Counted from the stretch's first letter, positions 30,062-40,180 are shown. The stretch: DNA of 64,000 nt from Kushneria marisflavi (GCF_002157205.1 NZ_CP021358.1:3286001-3350000), one strand, 5' to 3'. Numbers and translations are program-made. Notes: generated by a model not told the origin, from the sequence alone.

Positions 30062-32266
30062 TCACGGTCGGCCGGCAGAAGATCCCGGTTTGCTGTCCTT
30101 GTTCGTCAGCAGAACATAGTCAAGCAGGATCTCGGCGCTTTCATCCAGCCCTGCCTGCTGAATGGGCGATTCATATTCTGAATCCTCTCCCGCCTGCAGG
30201 GCTTCATCGCGGGCATCGGTCCACGTATCGATTTCCGGCAGGCCCAGGGCACGGCGTCGCTGGTTTTCAAGCGCCAGCTGCTCGGCTTCCTGAGCTTCCA
30301 TTTCTCGCTTTCGCTGCTCGCGGTTGAGGCTCACGGTATTGTTCTGGGCCTGAAACTGCTCGGCCAGCTGTGCTTCGCGCGTTAAATAATGGAAATTGGG
30401 GTTATTCTGAGCACGCTGTTCATGTCTTTGCCTGAGCTGCTCGACAAATTGCCAGGGTTCGCCATACATCCGGTAGCTGACCGGTCGTACCGTATCCCAG
30501 GGGAGGGCATTATCGAGTGCGCTTTCCCCGATTTCTTCCTTGTCGATCAGGCTGGGGAAAGTGATGTCCGGCTCTACGCCTCGCAACTGAGTACTTTCTC
30601 CCGAGATTCGATAGAACTTGGCGCGGGTGAGCTTCAGCTCGCCATGACTCAGGTCGCTGAGTGTCTGGACCGTCCCCTTGCCGAAGGTCTGGTTACCCAG
30701 AATCAATCCACGACCATAATCCTGGATCGCGCCTGCAAAAATTTCCGATGCCGATGCTGAAAGCCTGTCGACCAGAACAGTCAGCGGTCCGTCATAGGCC
30801 GCGCCACGATCCGTGTCGCCATAGAGACTGATGCGGCCGCGAGCATCACGTACCTGCACGGTAGGGCCGCGATCAATAAACAGACCCACCATTGAATTCG
30901 CTTCCTGCAATGCACCACCGCCATTGCCACGCATATCCAGCACGATGCCTTCCACGTTTTGCTTTTTCAGCTTGTCGATCAGCTGAGCGACATCACGTGT
31001 CGAGCTGCGATAGTTTTTATCACCCGCCTGATAGGCATCAAAGTCAACATAGAAGGCCGGCACCTTGATAACGCCTATGCGGTGAGTTTCTCCATTGCGA
31101 TGAGATTCTATGACCCGGCTACTGGCCGCCTGATCTTCCAGACTGACGGTGTCACGGGTGATTTCGATGGTGCGGGTCTGTGTGACATCAACGGCCTTGG
31201 CCGGAATAATTTCCAGACGTACCTTTGAGCCTTTCGGACCACGAATATGCTCGACCACCTCATCGAGTCGCATGCCGATGACGCTGATCATTTCTCCCTT
31301 GTCACCATCGCCTACAGCCACGATGCGATCGGCAGGCTTGAGCTGTCCGCTGCGCTCGGCAGGGCCACCGGATACCAGGCTTGAAACCCGAACGTATTCG
31401 CTGTCCTGCTGGAGCAGGGCGCCAATCCCTTCCAGTGACAGTTTCATCTGAATATCGAAGGATTCACCGCGGCTTGGGGAAAGATATTCGGAATGAGGGT
31501 CAACGGAACCTGTGGCGGCATTGAGCACAACGCTCAATACATCTTCGGTATTGGTCTGCTTGACGCGTGACAGCTGACTCTTGTATCGATCGGCCAGCTG
31601 TTTGGCGATCTTCTCGCTGGTCATTGTTTTGCCGCTGTCATCTCCGGCCGAACTGGTGGTCGAGGGTTGAGCAGGAACGGTAACAATTTCGGAAAGCACG
31701 CTGGTATCAACTACTGGTTGATCCTGTGAGGTGTCCGGGGCCAGCGAAAGGGTCAGGGCTGCGTTTTTAAGCCGCCTGCGCCAGAGGTCATCCAGTTCCT
31801 GCTGATTTTCTGCCCAATCGGCGTCTTCAAGATTGGTCGGCAAACGCTCATTGCCCGTGAAATCAAAATCGGGGTGGTTTTCAAGCCGGTCAATTAACCA
31901 TTCAAGCCGATTTTCGAGTCGTGACTGGTAGAGATTGTAGAAGGCATAAACACGATCCAGATCTCCTTCGACCAGCATTTCATCAAGACTTGTTCGAAGA
32001 TCGCCATACTGCGCGATATCTTCGCGGGTGAGATAGGCGTGCTGGGAATCCAGCAGCTTCAGCATGCGGCTGAAGACCTTGTCCGACCAGCCATTGTTGA
32101 GCGTTACAGGTTCATAGTGGCCATATTCCAGTGATTGAATGACTTCGCGAGACGCCTGTCGCCCCTCGTCGGTCGGCTTGATTGCCTCATCACCCATTGC
32201 GGGCAGGGCAGTCAAAAGGCACAGAGCGAACACCGCAATATTGCGGGCTGGGGCAAACAGGCTCAT
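30062..32266 (-). CDS. prc: Tail-specific (carboxy-terminal processing) protease
   Basis: A 734-residue periplasmic S41 protease that degrades proteins by their nonpolar C-termini and, in E. coli, trims penicillin-binding protein 3 and peptidoglycan hydrolases. A signal peptide ends near PAMG (residue 26). A PDZ domain lies around 270-360, and the Ser/Lys dyad is Ser505 (middle Ser of SASAS) and Lys530 (TFGKGTVQ), with the spacing known from E. coli Prc. The ATG at 32266 follows an adjacent TTG. A Ser/Thr/Pro-rich stretch of roughly 40 residues near 200 makes the protein longer than the E. coli enzyme. Confidence 0.93.
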   Translation of the reverse strand: MSLFAPARNIAVFALCLLTALPAMGDEAIKPTDEGRQASREVIQSLEYGHYEPVTLNNGWSDKVFSRMLKLLDSQHAYLTREDIAQYGDLRTSLDEMLVEGDLDRVYAFYNLYQSRLENRLEWLIDRLENHPDFDFTGNERLPTNLEDADWAENQQELDDLWRRRLKNAALTLSLAPDTSQDQPVVDTSVLSEIVTVPAQPSTTSSAGDDSGKTMTSEKIAKQLADRYKSQLSRVKQTNTEDVLSVVLNAATGSVDPHSEYLSPSRGESFDIQMKLSLEGIGALLQQDSEYVRVSSLVSGGPAERSGQLKPADRIVAVGDGDKGEMISVIGMRLDEVVEHIRGPKGSKVRLEIIPAKAVDVTQTRTIEITRDTVSLEDQAASSRVIESHRNGETHRIGVIKVPAFYVDFDAYQAGDKNYRSSTRDVAQLIDKLKKQNVEGIVLDMRGNGGGALQEANSMVGLFIDRGPTVQVRDARGRISLYGDTDRGAAYDGPLTVLVDRLSASASEIFAGAIQDYGRGLILGNQTFGKGTVQTLSDLSHGELKLTRAKFYRISGESTQLRGVEPDITFPSLIDKEEIGESALDNALPWDTVRPVSYRMYGEPWQFVEQLRQRHEQRAQNNPNFHYLTREAQLAEQFQAQNNTVSLNREQRKREMEAQEAEQLALENQRRRALGLPEIDTWTDARDEALQAGEDSEYESPIQQAGLDESAEILLDYVLLTNKDSKPGSSAGRP

Positions 32267-32403
32267 CAAGGAAGCACTCCCGGGTTCATGTACACTTTAT
32301 GTTCTGTTATGAGATTAAAAGGATCTGTTACAGGTCAGCAGGCAGGGCCGTCATTGTAGCAGCCCGACGTACTGATCACCGATAGGTAGTATGGGAGAAT
32401 TAC

Positions 32404-33711
32404 GTGTTTCATTCCTCGACAATTACTGATTTATTCGATTTTCTCAAGTGTTCCCCTACACCCTGGCATGCAGTCAAGGAGACGGCTTCGCGTCTTGAGG
32501 CTGCCGGTTTTATAGCGCTGGATGAAACCCGGCCATGGCAACTTGTGCCCGGCAAGCGTTATTACTGTTCTCGTGCCGGCGGTGCGCTGGTGGCCTTTCA
32601 GCTTCCAAAAGGCCCGCTTGAAGCGCTTCGCATGATTGGCGCTCATACGGACAGCCCGGCTCTACGTTTAAAACCACAACCGGTACAGATGTCGGCACAC
32701 TGGATGCAGCTGGGCGTCGAGGTCTATGGTGGTGCTCTGCTGGCTCCCTGGTTTGATCGCGATCTGGCCGTTGCCGGCCGGGTATACCTGCGTGATGGCG
32801 AAGGTCGGCTCAAGGAGCAGCTCTTTCAGGTTGACCGGCCGGTCGCCATCATTCCGAGTCTTGCCATTCATCTGGACCGTGACGTCAACCAGGGCAAGGC
32901 ACTTAATGCTCAGACGCAAATGGCCCCCGTGGTCTGGCAGGCAGGAGCTGATCAGGCACCGCCGTCGATCGAATCGCTGCTCAAGCGCTGGCTGGCTGAT
33001 CGATACGACTCTGATGATATCGGCATCGTTGACTATGAGTTGAGCTTTTATGACGTGCAGCCACCGTCGCAGCTCGGGCTTGAAGGGGAAATGATCAGCG
33101 GGGCGCGACTGGATAATCTGCTGTCATGCTATTGCGGTATGCGCGCGCTGATGGAAAGTGACGGCGCTCAGGGCGCACTTTTCATCGCCAATGATCATGA
33201 AGAAATTGGTAGTGGCAGTACTGGCGGGGCGCAGGGCACGTTGCTTGGAGATGTGGTATCACGTCTGTCCGAGGCGCAGGGGCAGGGTGGTGCCGAGGCG
33301 CGTATCCGGCTTTTACAGTCGTCGCGGCTGATTTCGTGTGATAACGCACATGCCGTACATCCAGGCTATCCCGACAAGCACGATGCGCGCCATCAGCCGG
33401 CACTCAATCAGGGGCCGGTCATCAAGGTCAATGCCAGCCAGCGCTACGCCACCAATGCCGCCACCGGCGCACTTTTTCGCGAAATATGTCGTGAGGCGGA
33501 CGTGCCGGTACAGACCTTTGTCAGTCGTGCCGATATGCCCTGTGGGACCACCATCGGGCCGCTCACGGCGACACGAACCGGGGTGCCCACACTCGATATC
33601 GGGTTGGCCCAATGGGCGATGCACTCCATTCGTGAAACGGCAGGGGCGCATGATCCGGATTATCTGATCCGCGCCTTGACGGCCTTTTGTAATCGCGAGC
33701 AGCTTGTGTAG
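32404..33711 (+). CDS. apeB: M18 family aspartyl aminopeptidase
   Basis: A 435-residue cytosolic zinc aminopeptidase expected to remove N-terminal acidic residues from peptides. Family elements in order: MIGAHTDSPALRLKP (metal His and Asp), EVYGGALLAPWFDRDL, a central SGARLDNL with metal Asp, NDHEEIGSGSTGGAQG with the catalytic Glu pair, AHAVHPGYPDKHD and a final DMPCGTTIGP. The start is GTG at 32404 with GGGAG eight bases upstream. Divergent from prc and followed by a good terminator. Confidence 0.9.
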   Translation: MFHSSTITDLFDFLKCSPTPWHAVKETASRLEAAGFIALDETRPWQLVPGKRYYCSRAGGALVAFQLPKGPLEALRMIGAHTDSPALRLKPQPVQMSAHWMQLGVEVYGGALLAPWFDRDLAVAGRVYLRDGEGRLKEQLFQVDRPVAIIPSLAIHLDRDVNQGKALNAQTQMAPVVWQAGADQAPPSIESLLKRWLADRYDSDDIGIVDYELSFYDVQPPSQLGLEGEMISGARLDNLLSCYCGMRALMESDGAQGALFIANDHEEIGSGSTGGAQGTLLGDVVSRLSEAQGQGGAEARIRLLQSSRLISCDNAHAVHPGYPDKHDARHQPALNQGPVIKVNASQRYATNAATGALFREICREADVPVQTFVSRADMPCGTTIGPLTATRTGVPTLDIGLAQWAMHSIRETAGAHDPDYLIRALTAFCNREQLV

Positions 33712-33735
33712 ACGTGGTCAAAAAGAGCCGGCATA

Positions 33736-33765
33736 AAAAAACGGCACCCGAAGGTGCCGTTTTTT
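33736..33765 (+). terminator. Intrinsic terminator after the M18 aminopeptidase
   Basis: AACGGCACC pairs with GGTGCCGTT around a CGAA tetraloop, with an A-run before and a T-run after. Because of the flanking runs it could also act on transcripts from the minus-strand tRNA-Met. Confidence 0.92.
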
Positions 33766-33771
33766 AATATC

Positions 33772-33848
33772 TGGTGGCTACGCCCTGATTCGAACAGGGG
33801 ACCCCATCATTATGAGTGATGTGCTCTAACCAGCTGAGCTACGTAGCC
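33772..33848 (-). tRNA. tRNA-Met (CAT), elongator, second copy
   Basis: Its reverse complement is identical over 77 bases, CCA included, to the tRNA-Met at 28922-28998. It lies between the M18 aminopeptidase terminator and ychF, downstream of ychF on the same strand. Confidence 0.95.
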
Positions 33849-33909
33849 GTGCAACGGGAGCGCATACTACGCAAAGGGCGTTGTTGCGTCAAGAGCTGCG
33901 TTCACGTTT

Positions 33910-35001
33910 CTAGACGTTAAAGCGGAAATGCACCACATCGCCGTCCTTGAGCACATACTCCTTGCCTTCCAGGCGCCATTTTCCGGCTTCCTTGGCACCC
34001 TGTTCACCACCAAGTGCGACAAAATCCTCGTACGCCACGACTTCGGCACGAATGAAGCCCTTTTGAAAATCGGTGTGAATCACGCCGGCACCCTGCGGGG
34101 CGGTGGCGCCCACCGGAACCGTCCAGGCGCGCACTTCCTTGACGCCGGCCGTGAAGTAGGTCTGAAGGCCCAGCAGGCCATAGCCGGCACGAATAACGCG
34201 ATCGAGTCCGGGCTCTTCCATGCCGAGTTCCTCCAGGAACATGGCACGCTCTTCTTCCTCGAGTTCGGCAATCTCGGCTTCGATCTTGTTGCAGACCGGG
34301 ACGACCACGGCGCCTTCTTCGGCCGCAATGGCATTGACGATATCCAGATGAGGATTGTTTTCGAACCCTTCCTCATGAACATTGGCAATGTACATGGTCG
34401 GCTTGAGCGTCAGAAATCCGAAGCCTTTTAGAAGCTTCTTTTCGTCATCACTCAAACCGAAGCTGCGCAGCGGCTGACCTTCTGCCACGTGAGGCTGGAT
34501 GCGCTCCAGCAGCGCCTTGCTGGCCAGCGCTTCCTTGTCGCCACCCTTGGCAACGCGTGCCAGGCGCTGAATGCCGCGCTCGACGCTGTCCAGATCTGCC
34601 AGCGCCAGTTCGATGTTAATGGTCTCGATGTCGGCGCGCGGGTCGACCTGGTTGGACACGTGGATGACATTGTCATCCTCAAAGCAGCGGACCACATGTG
34701 CGATGGCATCCGTTTCCCGGATATTGGCCAGAAACTGGTTGCCCAGTCCTTCACCCTTGGAAGCGCCTGCGACAAGGCCCGCGATATCCACGAATTCCAT
34801 GGTCGTCGGAATCACCTTCTCGGGCTTGACGATCTCGGAAAGCCGATCAAGGCGCGGGTCCGGCATCGGGACGATACCGGTATTGGGTTCGATGGTGCAG
34901 AAGGGAAAGTTTTCTGCATCGATGCCTGATTTGGTCAGAGCATTGAAAAGGGTCGATTTACCCACGTTGGGCAGGCCGACGATACCGCAATTGAATCCCA
35001 T
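33910..35001 (-). CDS. ychF: Redox-regulated ATPase YchF (OLA1 family)
   Basis: A 363-residue Obg-related P-loop ATPase that associates with ribosomes. G1 motif GLPNVGKST is at 9-17, followed by the DIAGLV G3 element near 70. A coiled-coil insert (residues ~200-220, [13 protein letters not shown]) and a C-terminal TGS domain (ending [10 protein letters not shown]) complete the family layout. The length equals that of E. coli YchF with the start at 35001; a long upstream open frame is not supported. In E. coli ychF follows pth directly; here an EamA gene lies between. Confidence 0.95.
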   Translation of the reverse strand: MGFNCGIVGLPNVGKSTLFNALTKSGIDAENFPFCTIEPNTGIVPMPDPRLDRLSEIVKPEKVIPTTMEFVDIAGLVAGASKGEGLGNQFLANIRETDAIAHVVRCFEDDNVIHVSNQVDPRADIETINIELALADLDSVERGIQRLARVAKGGDKEALASKALLERIQPHVAEGQPLRSFGLSDDEKKLLKGFGFLTLKPTMYIANVHEEGFENNPHLDIVNAIAAEEGAVVVPVCNKIEAEIAELEEEERAMFLEELGMEEPGLDRVIRAGYGLLGLQTYFTAGVKEVRAWTVPVGATAPQGAGVIHTDFQKGFIRAEVVAYEDFVALGGEQGAKEAGKWRLEGKEYVLKDGDVVHFRFNV

Positions 35002-35096
35002 GGAGATGCATCCTGCATTGTAGGGCGATGTTATTGATTCGAGCCGCCGTGCAGCTCGCGATGATGCGAAGTTTACCTGTTGCCGAGGGGCCCTTG

Positions 35097-35975
35097 CTAC
35101 CGTGTAGATGTGGTGCGGCGGCTGACAAGGCCTACGCCACATGCGGCCAGCAGCATGCCTCCTACCTGCAGGGCACCCAGCGTTTCATTGAACAAAAGCC
35201 AGCTCAAAAGGGCGACGACCGGGGGCACCAGATAAAAAAGCGATGCCACGCTTGAGACCGAGCCTCGACGTATCATGACCAGCAGCAGGGAGATGGCACC
35301 TACCGATAGGCCAAATACCGACCATAAAAGGCCTGTCCATGATTGCCAGTTTGATTCAAAACGCAGGCTTTCGGTCATCAATGCCACGGGCAGGGTCACC
35401 AAGAAAGCGCCGATAAACTGAACGGCGGCGTTGGTACGGAGATCGGACCCGGGAGTGGTTCGTTTTTGCCAGATGGTGCCCAGGGTAATGCTCAGCATGG
35501 CGATCAATACGGCTACCAGTGGCAGGGGGTCAATCTCGCCGAGGTCCGTACGCAGGCCGGGTAGCAGGACCAGCAGGGTACCGACGAGACCAATGAAAAC
35601 GCCCAGCCACTGGCGCGTGTCCGGGCGCTCATCGAGCATAGAGCCGGCAAAAAGTGTGGTGGCCAGCGGCTGAAGCCCGACCACCAGTGCGGCCACGCCT
35701 GCTGGCAGGCCGCGATTGACGGCCCAGAAAACACCGCCCAGATAGAGACTCTGGAGCAAAACACCGACCACCAGTGCCCTGGTCCATGCCGCTCGCCCGC
35801 TTGGCCAGCGAGCGCCCACGGCCTGCGCAATCAGCGCGAAGACCAGCGCACTGAGCGCAAAGCGATAGCATAAAAAGGTGAGCGGATCGGTCCACGGCGC
35901 TACCAGTCGCGCGGCGATGAATCCGGTTGACCAGATGCCAACAAAGGCCAGCGGGATCATGCGTTCAAGCATCAT
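35097..35975 (-). CDS. EamA/DMT-family permease
   Basis: A 292-residue inner-membrane protein with about ten hydrophobic segments and the internal duplication of EamA transporters (two halves of five helices). Family features include [12 protein letters not shown] early, [11 protein letters not shown] mid-protein and [18 protein letters not shown] near the end. The ATG at 35975 lies nine bases after AGGAG; a TTG at 35984 is too close to it. The solute is unknown. It is inserted between pth and ychF on the same strand and is probably co-transcribed with them. Confidence 0.82.
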   Translation of the reverse strand: MMLERMIPLAFVGIWSTGFIAARLVAPWTDPLTFLCYRFALSALVFALIAQAVGARWPSGRAAWTRALVVGVLLQSLYLGGVFWAVNRGLPAGVAALVVGLQPLATTLFAGSMLDERPDTRQWLGVFIGLVGTLLVLLPGLRTDLGEIDPLPLVAVLIAMLSITLGTIWQKRTTPGSDLRTNAAVQFIGAFLVTLPVALMTESLRFESNWQSWTGLLWSVFGLSVGAISLLLVMIRRGSVSSVASLFYLVPPVVALLSWLLFNETLGALQVGGMLLAACGVGLVSRRTTSTR

Positions 35976-36008
35976 GACAGGCAACTCCTGCGATGGTAAT
36001 CGCGCCGC

Positions 36009-36596
36009 TCAGGCTGCGCTGAAACTGTGGAGTTGATTCATGGCGCGAGCCCAGTCACCGGCCAGTGCCAATGGCAGGGTTTCGAGTGAGGCATCAATAG
36101 CCTCATCAATAGCCTGGCGTTCACTTTTGCCGGGAGCGCCCAGCACATAGTTGACTACCTGGCTGGCACTGCCGGGATGGCCAATGCCGAGCCTGAGGCG
36201 ATAAAAATTCTTGTTCTGACTCAGAGCATTGATGGTGTCGCGCAGCCCATTGTGGCCGCCATGGCCGCCACCCTGCTTGTAGCGTGCCAGCCCGGGTGCC
36301 AGGTCCAGCTCATCGTGGACCACCAAAAGCGACTCCGGGGGCAGTTTATAAAAGGCTGCCAGTGCGCCGATCGACTGGCCGCTGTGATTCATCCAGGTAG
36401 AAGGGGCCAGCAGATGAATGTCCCGGCCCTCAATGCTGGCGCGGGCGTAATGGCCCAGCAGCTTGCGCTCGGAACGAAGCGTGGCGTGATAGCGGCCGGC
36501 CAGCGCATCGATCAGCCAGAAACCGGCATTATGGCGGGTCTGCGTGTACTGGGCGCCCGGATTGCCCAGACCTATGATCGCTTTGATGTCGCTCAT
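36009..36596 (-). CDS. pth: Peptidyl-tRNA hydrolase
   Basis: A 195-residue enzyme that recycles tRNA from peptidyl-tRNA dropped by ribosomes. Active-site residues are visible: Asn12 in GLGNPG, His22 in TRHNAGFW, and the Asp of VVHDELDLAPG near 95; KQGGGHGGHNGLRD and RLRLGIGHPG are diagnostic. It follows rplY with a strong hairpin in the gap, as in the common rplY-pth-ychF order. Confidence 0.96.
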   Translation of the reverse strand: MSDIKAIIGLGNPGAQYTQTRHNAGFWLIDALAGRYHATLRSERKLLGHYARASIEGRDIHLLAPSTWMNHSGQSIGALAAFYKLPPESLLVVHDELDLAPGLARYKQGGGHGGHNGLRDTINALSQNKNFYRLRLGIGHPGSASQVVNYVLGAPGKSERQAIDEAIDASLETLPLALAGDWARAMNQLHSFSAA

Positions 36597-36656
36597 GAGG
36601 CGTTCTCGCTTTTTGTCATCACAACGCCCTGCGGTATATGCAGGCCAGAATACGAA

Positions 36657-36699
36657 ACGGCCGGTCGAGCCGAGCGCTGGGCCCGGCCCGACCGGCCGT
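36657..36699 (-). other. Large hairpin between rplY and pth
   Basis: An 11-base perfect stem (36657-36667 with 36689-36699) encloses a GC-rich 21-base loop that can fold further. On the minus strand it is followed by TTCGTATTCT rather than a T-run, so it may be a partial terminator or processing site lowering pth expression. Confidence 0.5.
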
Positions 36700-36725
36700 C
36701 AGGCATCAGATGGCAGGTGCCATCC

Positions 36726-37400
36726 TTAGACCTGTTCGCCCTCGCCGCCGTTATCGGCTTCGGTGCGCTGAACGTCGGAGGACGGTTCACCTTCACCTTC
36801 AGCGTCATCGGTGCCGCGATCCGGATGCGTGATCGTGACGATACCGGTGTCGTGGTCTTCACCGTGGGTCAGCGCCACGACGGTGACGCCCTTCGGCATC
36901 GGAATGTCGGACAGGTGCAGGGTGTCACCCAGCTCCATGTTGGCGACATTGACTTCCAGATACTCGGGCAGGTCGGCCGGCAGGCAGCTGACTTCAACGT
37001 CGTTGGCCAGTACGTGCAGAACACCGTCCTGTTCGCGAACGCCCTTGCACTCTTCATCGCCTGCAAAGTGCAGCGGAACAGTGATGGTCAGTTCGTGAGT
37101 GGCGTCAACGCGCATGAAGTCGGCGTGCGTGATCAGTTCCTTGTAGGGGTGACGCTGCAGATCACGAATAACTACCTGCTCCTTCTTGCCATCGATGTCG
37201 ATGTTGACGATGGAGGAGAAGAAGGCTTCTTCTTCAAGCGCCTTGTAGAAGGCCGGCTTGTCGATGGCGATCGGCTGCGGCTCGGCGCTGCCGCCATAGA
37301 TGATGGCCGCGACACGTTCGTTCGCACGACGCAGGCGGCGGCTCGCACCTTTCCCCAGCGCCGTACGAGCGACAGCGGTCAGTTGATAATCATGTTTCAT
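36726..37400 (-). CDS. rplY: 50S ribosomal protein L25/general stress protein Ctc
   Basis: A 224-residue 5S rRNA-binding protein of the long (Ctc) type. The N-terminal L25 domain contains [20 protein letters not shown] and a [12 protein letters not shown] segment, and a C-terminal TL5-like beta domain follows. The tail after about residue 190 is acidic, rich in Glu, Gly and Asp. The ATG at 37400 gives the family start. It lies about 100 bases after prs with a GCTTTCGC/GCGAAAGC hairpin (37470-37490) in the gap. Confidence 0.94.
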   Translation of the reverse strand: MKHDYQLTAVARTALGKGASRRLRRANERVAAIIYGGSAEPQPIAIDKPAFYKALEEEAFFSSIVNIDIDGKKEQVVIRDLQRHPYKELITHADFMRVDATHELTITVPLHFAGDEECKGVREQDGVLHVLANDVEVSCLPADLPEYLEVNVANMELGDTLHLSDIPMPKGVTVVALTHGEDHDTGIVTITHPDRGTDDAEGEGEPSSDVQRTEADNGGEGEQV

Positions 37401-37506
37401 GGGTTGGACCCTCATTGGTTCAAGTCGAAAACGACACGGCCCGCGACCAGACCTGTGCCGTTTTATCGGGCTTTCGCATCACGCGAAAGCGGTTACCGGC
37501 GCGAGT

Positions 37507-38448
37507 TTAATGAAACATCGCGCTGACGGATTCTTCGTTGCTGACGCGGCGAATGGCTTCCGCAATCAGACCGGCGACCGACAGCTGGCGAATCTTGCCG
37601 CTGCGGCGAGCATATTCGGACAGCGGAATGGTGTCCGCCACGACCAGCTCATCGAGCTGTGACTTCGTGATGTTGTCCACGGCCGGGCCCGACAGGATGG
37701 CATGAGTCGAATAGGCCAGTACGCGACGGGCGCCGTGGGCCTTGAGTGCTTCGGCGGCCTTGCACAGGGTGCCGGCGGTATCAACCATGTCATCAACCAG
37801 TACGCAGGTACGATCCTTGATATCACCGATGATATGCATCACCTGCGCCTGATTGGCAGACGGGCGACGCTTGTCGATGATGGCAAGGTCAGCGTTGAGC
37901 TGCTTGGCGATGGCGCGGGCACGGACAACGCCGCCAACGTCGGGTGAGACAATGGCAATGTCGTCGTAATTCTGGCGCTCGATGTCATCAAGCAGAATGG
38001 GCGATCCGTAGACGTTGTCGACCGGGACATCGAAAAAGCCCTGAATCTGGTCGGCATGCAGATCCATGGTCATGACACGATCCACACCGGCCTTGACCAT
38101 CATGTCGGCCACGACCTTGGCAGAGATCGGGACTCGCGCCGAGCGAACACGGCGGTCCTGGCGAGCATAACCAAAGTAGGGGACGACAGCTGTGATACGA
38201 GTCGCACTTGCCCGACGCAGGGCATCCACCATCAGGATGAGTTCCATCAGGTTGTCATTGGTCGGTGCACAGGTCGACTGGAGGATAAAAACGTCCTTGC
38301 CGCGCACGTTCTCGTTGATCTCGACCGCGATCTCGCCATCGCTGAACTGTCCGACCGTGGCATGGCCCAGACGATTATCAAGACTCTCGGCCACCTTGCG
38401 GGCAAGCTCGGGGTTGGCGTTCCCCGCGAAGACCATCAGTTTAGACAC
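37507..38448 (-). CDS. prs: Ribose-phosphate pyrophosphokinase
   Basis: A 313-residue enzyme making PRPP from ribose 5-phosphate and ATP, feeding nucleotide, His and Trp synthesis. The start is taken as GTG at 38448 because AGGTGG lies six bases upstream and the protein then begins at the family consensus ([15 protein letters not shown]); the frame runs 21 codons further. Catalytic and binding motifs include [22 protein letters not shown] and the PRPP loop [13 protein letters not shown] tRNA-Gln lies just upstream on the same strand. Confidence 0.96.
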   Translation of the reverse strand: MSKLMVFAGNANPELARKVAESLDNRLGHATVGQFSDGEIAVEINENVRGKDVFILQSTCAPTNDNLMELILMVDALRRASATRITAVVPYFGYARQDRRVRSARVPISAKVVADMMVKAGVDRVMTMDLHADQIQGFFDVPVDNVYGSPILLDDIERQNYDDIAIVSPDVGGVVRARAIAKQLNADLAIIDKRRPSANQAQVMHIIGDIKDRTCVLVDDMVDTAGTLCKAAEALKAHGARRVLAYSTHAILSGPAVDNITKSQLDELVVADTIPLSEYARRSGKIRQLSVAGLIAEAIRRVSNEESVSAMFH

Positions 38449-38521
38449 GCGCAGCCACCTTTGGACGCTTGTAGAAAATCGGGGTGGTTTGAAGTCAAAC
38501 GTGAGTGACATCGAAAAGAGA

Positions 38522-38596
38522 TGGCTGGGGTACCAGGATTCGAACCTGGGAATGCCGGTACCAGAAACCGGTGCCTTACCACTTGGCTATACCCCA
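38522..38596 (-). tRNA. tRNA-Gln (CTG)
   Basis: A 75-base cloverleaf on the minus strand: acceptor TGGGGTA with TACCCCA, anticodon loop TTCTGGT giving CTG, T-arm GGTTCGAATCC, discriminator G and encoded CCA. It lies between ispE and prs, a conserved place in this bacterial group, and is probably transcribed with them. Confidence 0.94.
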
Positions 38597-38630
38597 GTAA
38601 CCTTTGATGCAAGCGCTGACGTTCAATACT

Positions 38631-39551
38631 TCATGATACTCCGGTATCCTGGGATACTCGAAGCCTGTTCAGAGCCTGATGCAGAGGAGAGATGTTACAA
38701 CCGCGTGCCCTGAAAACGTTCCAGCGATTCGGGTACGCATGCCGAGCGACACCATAGAGTATCTCTCTTTCCAGTTCAAGCGCTGACGTTTCGCTCTCGA
38801 AAGGGCAGAAAACGCAGGCGCCTGTTCCGGTCAGCATGGCGGGTCCGTACTGACGAAGCAGGTCAATGACCTCACCGATACCCGGTTCAAGCCTTCGCAC
38901 CACGGCCTCGCAGTCGTTGTGACCTCCCTGCAGGGCGCGCGACATACTAATCAAGGGGGTGTCGCGTGTCAATTGCGGATGGCCGAAGACACCGGCTGTC
39001 GACACGCTCACGCCAGGGTGAACCACGACAAACCAGGGCGTATCCAGCGCCGCCGGTATCAGTCGTTCGCCAACACCTTCACCCCAGGCGGCAAAGCCGC
39101 GCACGAAAACAGGGACATCAGCGCCCAGCGACAGCCCAAGCGTTGCCAGCGTGTCGGTTTCCAGTTCAAGTTGCCAGAGATGATCAAGCGCCAGCAGGGT
39201 CGTGGCCGCATTGGAGCTGCCACCCCCCAGGCCGCCGCCCATGGGTAGTTTTTTGTCGAGAGTGATATCCACTCCCGGCAGGGGGCGGTCGGCGAACTTC
39301 TGTAAAAGGCGGGCGGCACGTACGATCAGATTGTCCTCGGTACGAACCCCTTCAAGCGCCGGCGAAAGCGTGATGGCATCGTCGTGACGCAGGCGAAAAT
39401 GCAGCGTGTCACCATGATCCAGGAACTGGAACAGGGTTTGCAGCTCGTGGTTGCCATCGTCGCGCCTGCCCACGATATGCAGCATACGGTTGAGCTTGGC
39501 CGGTGCCGGCAGACTCAGCGAGACCTCATCTATCGTAGCGGGATCTGTCAT
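38631..39551 (-). CDS. ispE: 4-diphosphocytidyl-2-C-methyl-D-erythritol kinase
   Basis: A 306-residue GHMP kinase of the MEP isoprenoid pathway. The substrate-binding LPAPAKLNRMLHIVGRR opens the protein and the ATP-binding glycine motif PMGGGLGGGSSNAATTL lies near residue 100. It supplies the isoprenoid precursors also used by the crt genes at the far end of the window. It overlaps lolB by four bases (ATGA) and is followed by tRNA-Gln and prs. Confidence 0.95.
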   Translation of the reverse strand: MTDPATIDEVSLSLPAPAKLNRMLHIVGRRDDGNHELQTLFQFLDHGDTLHFRLRHDDAITLSPALEGVRTEDNLIVRAARLLQKFADRPLPGVDITLDKKLPMGGGLGGGSSNAATTLLALDHLWQLELETDTLATLGLSLGADVPVFVRGFAAWGEGVGERLIPAALDTPWFVVVHPGVSVSTAGVFGHPQLTRDTPLISMSRALQGGHNDCEAVVRRLEPGIGEVIDLLRQYGPAMLTGTGACVFCPFESETSALELEREILYGVARHAYPNRWNVFRARGCNISPLHQALNRLRVSQDTGVS

Positions 39552-40180
39552 GGCAGGTCGGCCTGGCCGGGCTGCCAGCGATTGATGACCAGCGTGGTGC
39601 GGATGTCGTCATAGGTCATGACGATGCGTCGTGGCAGCCACAGGCCATCTGCCTGACTCCAGTCTCGATAATCGATATGCCAGCCAGCCTGGTCCATCGT
39701 TTTGGGGAAGCCGACATCATCTTCGCTCAGTTGGTGCGGGCCACGCGGATCCGGCAGACCGCGTACCCAGTAGACCAGCGAGGAGAGCGGCAGCGACCAG
39801 CCCATCTGCTGTGCCATCAGTTCTTCGGGCGTTGGTGCCTGGAAAGTACCATCGCCATTGGTCAGGGTGACCTGTCGATCATTGCCTTCCAGCGTATTGC
39901 GTCCGGCGCCCCAGGGACCGCTGACCGAAATGCGGTATTGATCATTGCGCTGGGTCCAGTCGAGATTGGCGCTCTGGCTGTCGTCCGAGGTGCGAATGCC
40001 GACCTTGCCGGCGGCCGTCCATGTCTCCAGAGCTTCAAGTTGTGATTGCTGGGTGCGCCAGTCACCGGGGTAACGGTCTTCCTTCTGGGAGGGTGCCTGA
40101 GTGGCACAGCCGGCCAGAAGAACGATCAGGGCGAGGGTCAGAAACTGTAGCGTGCGACCGATCGCAGTGCCTGATGTCAT
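39548..40180 (-). CDS. lolB: Outer-membrane lipoprotein receptor LolB
   Basis: A 210-residue lipoprotein that receives lipoproteins from LolA and inserts them into the outer membrane. The signal sequence ends in a lipobox, LLAGC, with the acylated Cys near residue 24. A LolA/LolB-like beta-sheet pattern (WTAAGKVGIRT, FQAPTPEELMAQQMGWSLPLSSLVYWVRGLP) follows. It overlaps the TPR gene upstream and ispE downstream by four bases each. Confidence 0.92.
   Translation of the reverse strand: MTSGTAIGRTLQFLTLALIVLLAGCATQAPSQKEDRYPGDWRTQQSQLEALETWTAAGKVGIRTSDDSQSANLDWTQRNDQYRISVSGPWGAGRNTLEGNDRQVTLTNGDGTFQAPTPEELMAQQMGWSLPLSSLVYWVRGLPDPRGPHQLSEDDVGFPKTMDQAGWHIDYRDWSQADGLWLPRRIVMTYDDIRTTLVINRWQPGQADLP

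Noticed and set aside
36177..37526. A 449-codon plus-strand open frame covering pth and rplY
   Set aside because: It spans two well-supported genes on the other strand and shows no domain of its own.
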